Under the pieces are notes generated by a model that saw only the letters and a program-made list of their open reading frames with translations, searched no databases and had not been told where the DNA came from. Positions 6,369-6,590 of a stretch of 6,590 nt of DNA are shown here, one piece after another. Numbering within the stretch: the stretch's first letter is position 1; the number at the start of each line of letters is the position of its first letter. Location: assembly GCA_009923125.1 (NCBI GenBank), contig RFUD01000139.1:1-6590 (forward strand), given 5' to 3'. The translations under genes and the position numbers were made by a program. This DNA is from Planctomycetia bacterium. GTDB lineage: Bacteria; Planctomycetota; Planctomycetia; Pirellulales; UBA1268.

Positions 6369-6590
6369 ATGAACCCGCAGCCCATGCCCCCGCAGCGCGT
6401 GCAGTCGATCGATGGCGACGCGGAAACCTGCTGGCTCGTCGCCCGTGATGCCGCGGGTGCGGTGTCCGGCGGAGTCGCGCCGCTGCCCGCGGCGAACGCC
6501 GCGGCATCCGACGCCGACGGGCCGCTCGTCCGCGTGGAGGCGGCGGGCTTCAACTACAAGGACGCGCTCGCCTGTGCCGGCCACCCCGGC
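6369..6590 (+). CDS. YhdH/AcuI-type medium-chain NADPH oxidoreductase, N-terminal part (3' truncated)
   Basis: An open frame from ATG 6369 runs off the right edge, giving 74 residues. The diagnostic stretch is LVRVEAAGFNYKDALACAGHPG (53-74), kept whole here only as position; its core NYKDALA (62-68) followed by a G-H-P-G turn is the hallmark of the YhdH/YhfP/AcuI branch of zinc-independent medium-chain dehydrogenases. Members reduce acryloyl-CoA or related enoyl and quinone substrates with NADPH. The catalytic and cofactor domains lie outside the window, so the substrate cannot be stated. The segment before it (WLVARDAAGAVSGGVAPLP) fits the family's first strands. An Ala-rich piece (PAANAAASDADG) takes the place of the usual short loop. 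No clear Shine-Dalgarno sequence precedes ATG 6369; Met6 (6384) is an alternative start. It is divergent from trxA with 156 bp between starts. Confidence 0.8.
   Translation, partial: MNPQPMPPQRVQSIDGDAETCWLVARDAAGAVSGGVAPLPAANAAASDADGPLVRVEAAGFNYKDALACAGHPG
6487..6504. repeat. Perfect 8-bp inverted repeat inside the oxidoreductase gene
   Basis: CCGCGGCG (6487-6494) and CGCCGCGG (6497-6504) are exact complements separated by AA. They encode part of the Ala-rich loop. The repeat may simply reflect GCC/GCG alanine codons, but it could form a strong hairpin early in the mRNA. Confidence 0.5.

Noticed and set aside
5883..6584. Thioredoxin with a long N-terminal extension
   Set aside because: The extension has no motif and runs antisense into the oxidoreductase gene. 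A strong AGGAG site precedes the standard start.

Overview
The window is GC-rich and densely coded. It looks like a chromosomal stretch from a member of the Planctomycetes, possibly of the Pirellulales type. This rests on recalled family resemblance, not on a search. The sigma factor carries a linker between regions 1.2 and 2.1 that resembles other planctomycete primary-type sigma factors, and two further proteins look like families I associate with this phylum. I see no tRNA, rRNA, CRISPR array, insertion sequence or phage gene.

Layout. From 2 to 484 (+) lies the C-terminal part of a cysteine-rich protein of unknown function. It converges on a three-gene run on the minus strand. In transcription order that run is an unknown two-helix membrane protein with a long soluble part (4043 to 2580), btaA (2496 to 1231) and btaB (1234 to 518). 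btaA and btaB share a 4-bp ATGA stop/start overlap. Together they should encode the bacterial pathway to the phosphorus-free betaine lipid DGTS: BtaA puts the homoserine moiety of S-adenosylmethionine (SAM) onto diacylglycerol, and BtaB N-methylates it three times. Divergent from this run, behind an intergenic stretch of about 390 bp, is a sigma-70 family factor (4430 to 5875, +). Its stop lies 7 bp from the stop of a convergent thioredoxin gene (6212 to 5883, -). Divergent from thioredoxin, the N-terminus of a YhdH/AcuI-type medium-chain oxidoreductase begins at 6369 and runs off the window.

How the genes fit together. Only btaA-btaB form an obvious functional unit. The unknown membrane protein is 83 bp upstream on the same strand, so co-transcription is possible, but btaA also has its own ribosome binding site and a plausible promoter. 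The sigma factor, thioredoxin and oxidoreductase look like ordinary single genes. Many long overlapping reading frames on the opposite strands are a by-product of high GC and are not called.

I did not find a clear new multi-gene system. The items most worth following are the betaine-lipid operon with its unknown upstream neighbour, the sigma factor's linker and missing region 1.1, and the paired T-tract element upstream of the sigma gene.
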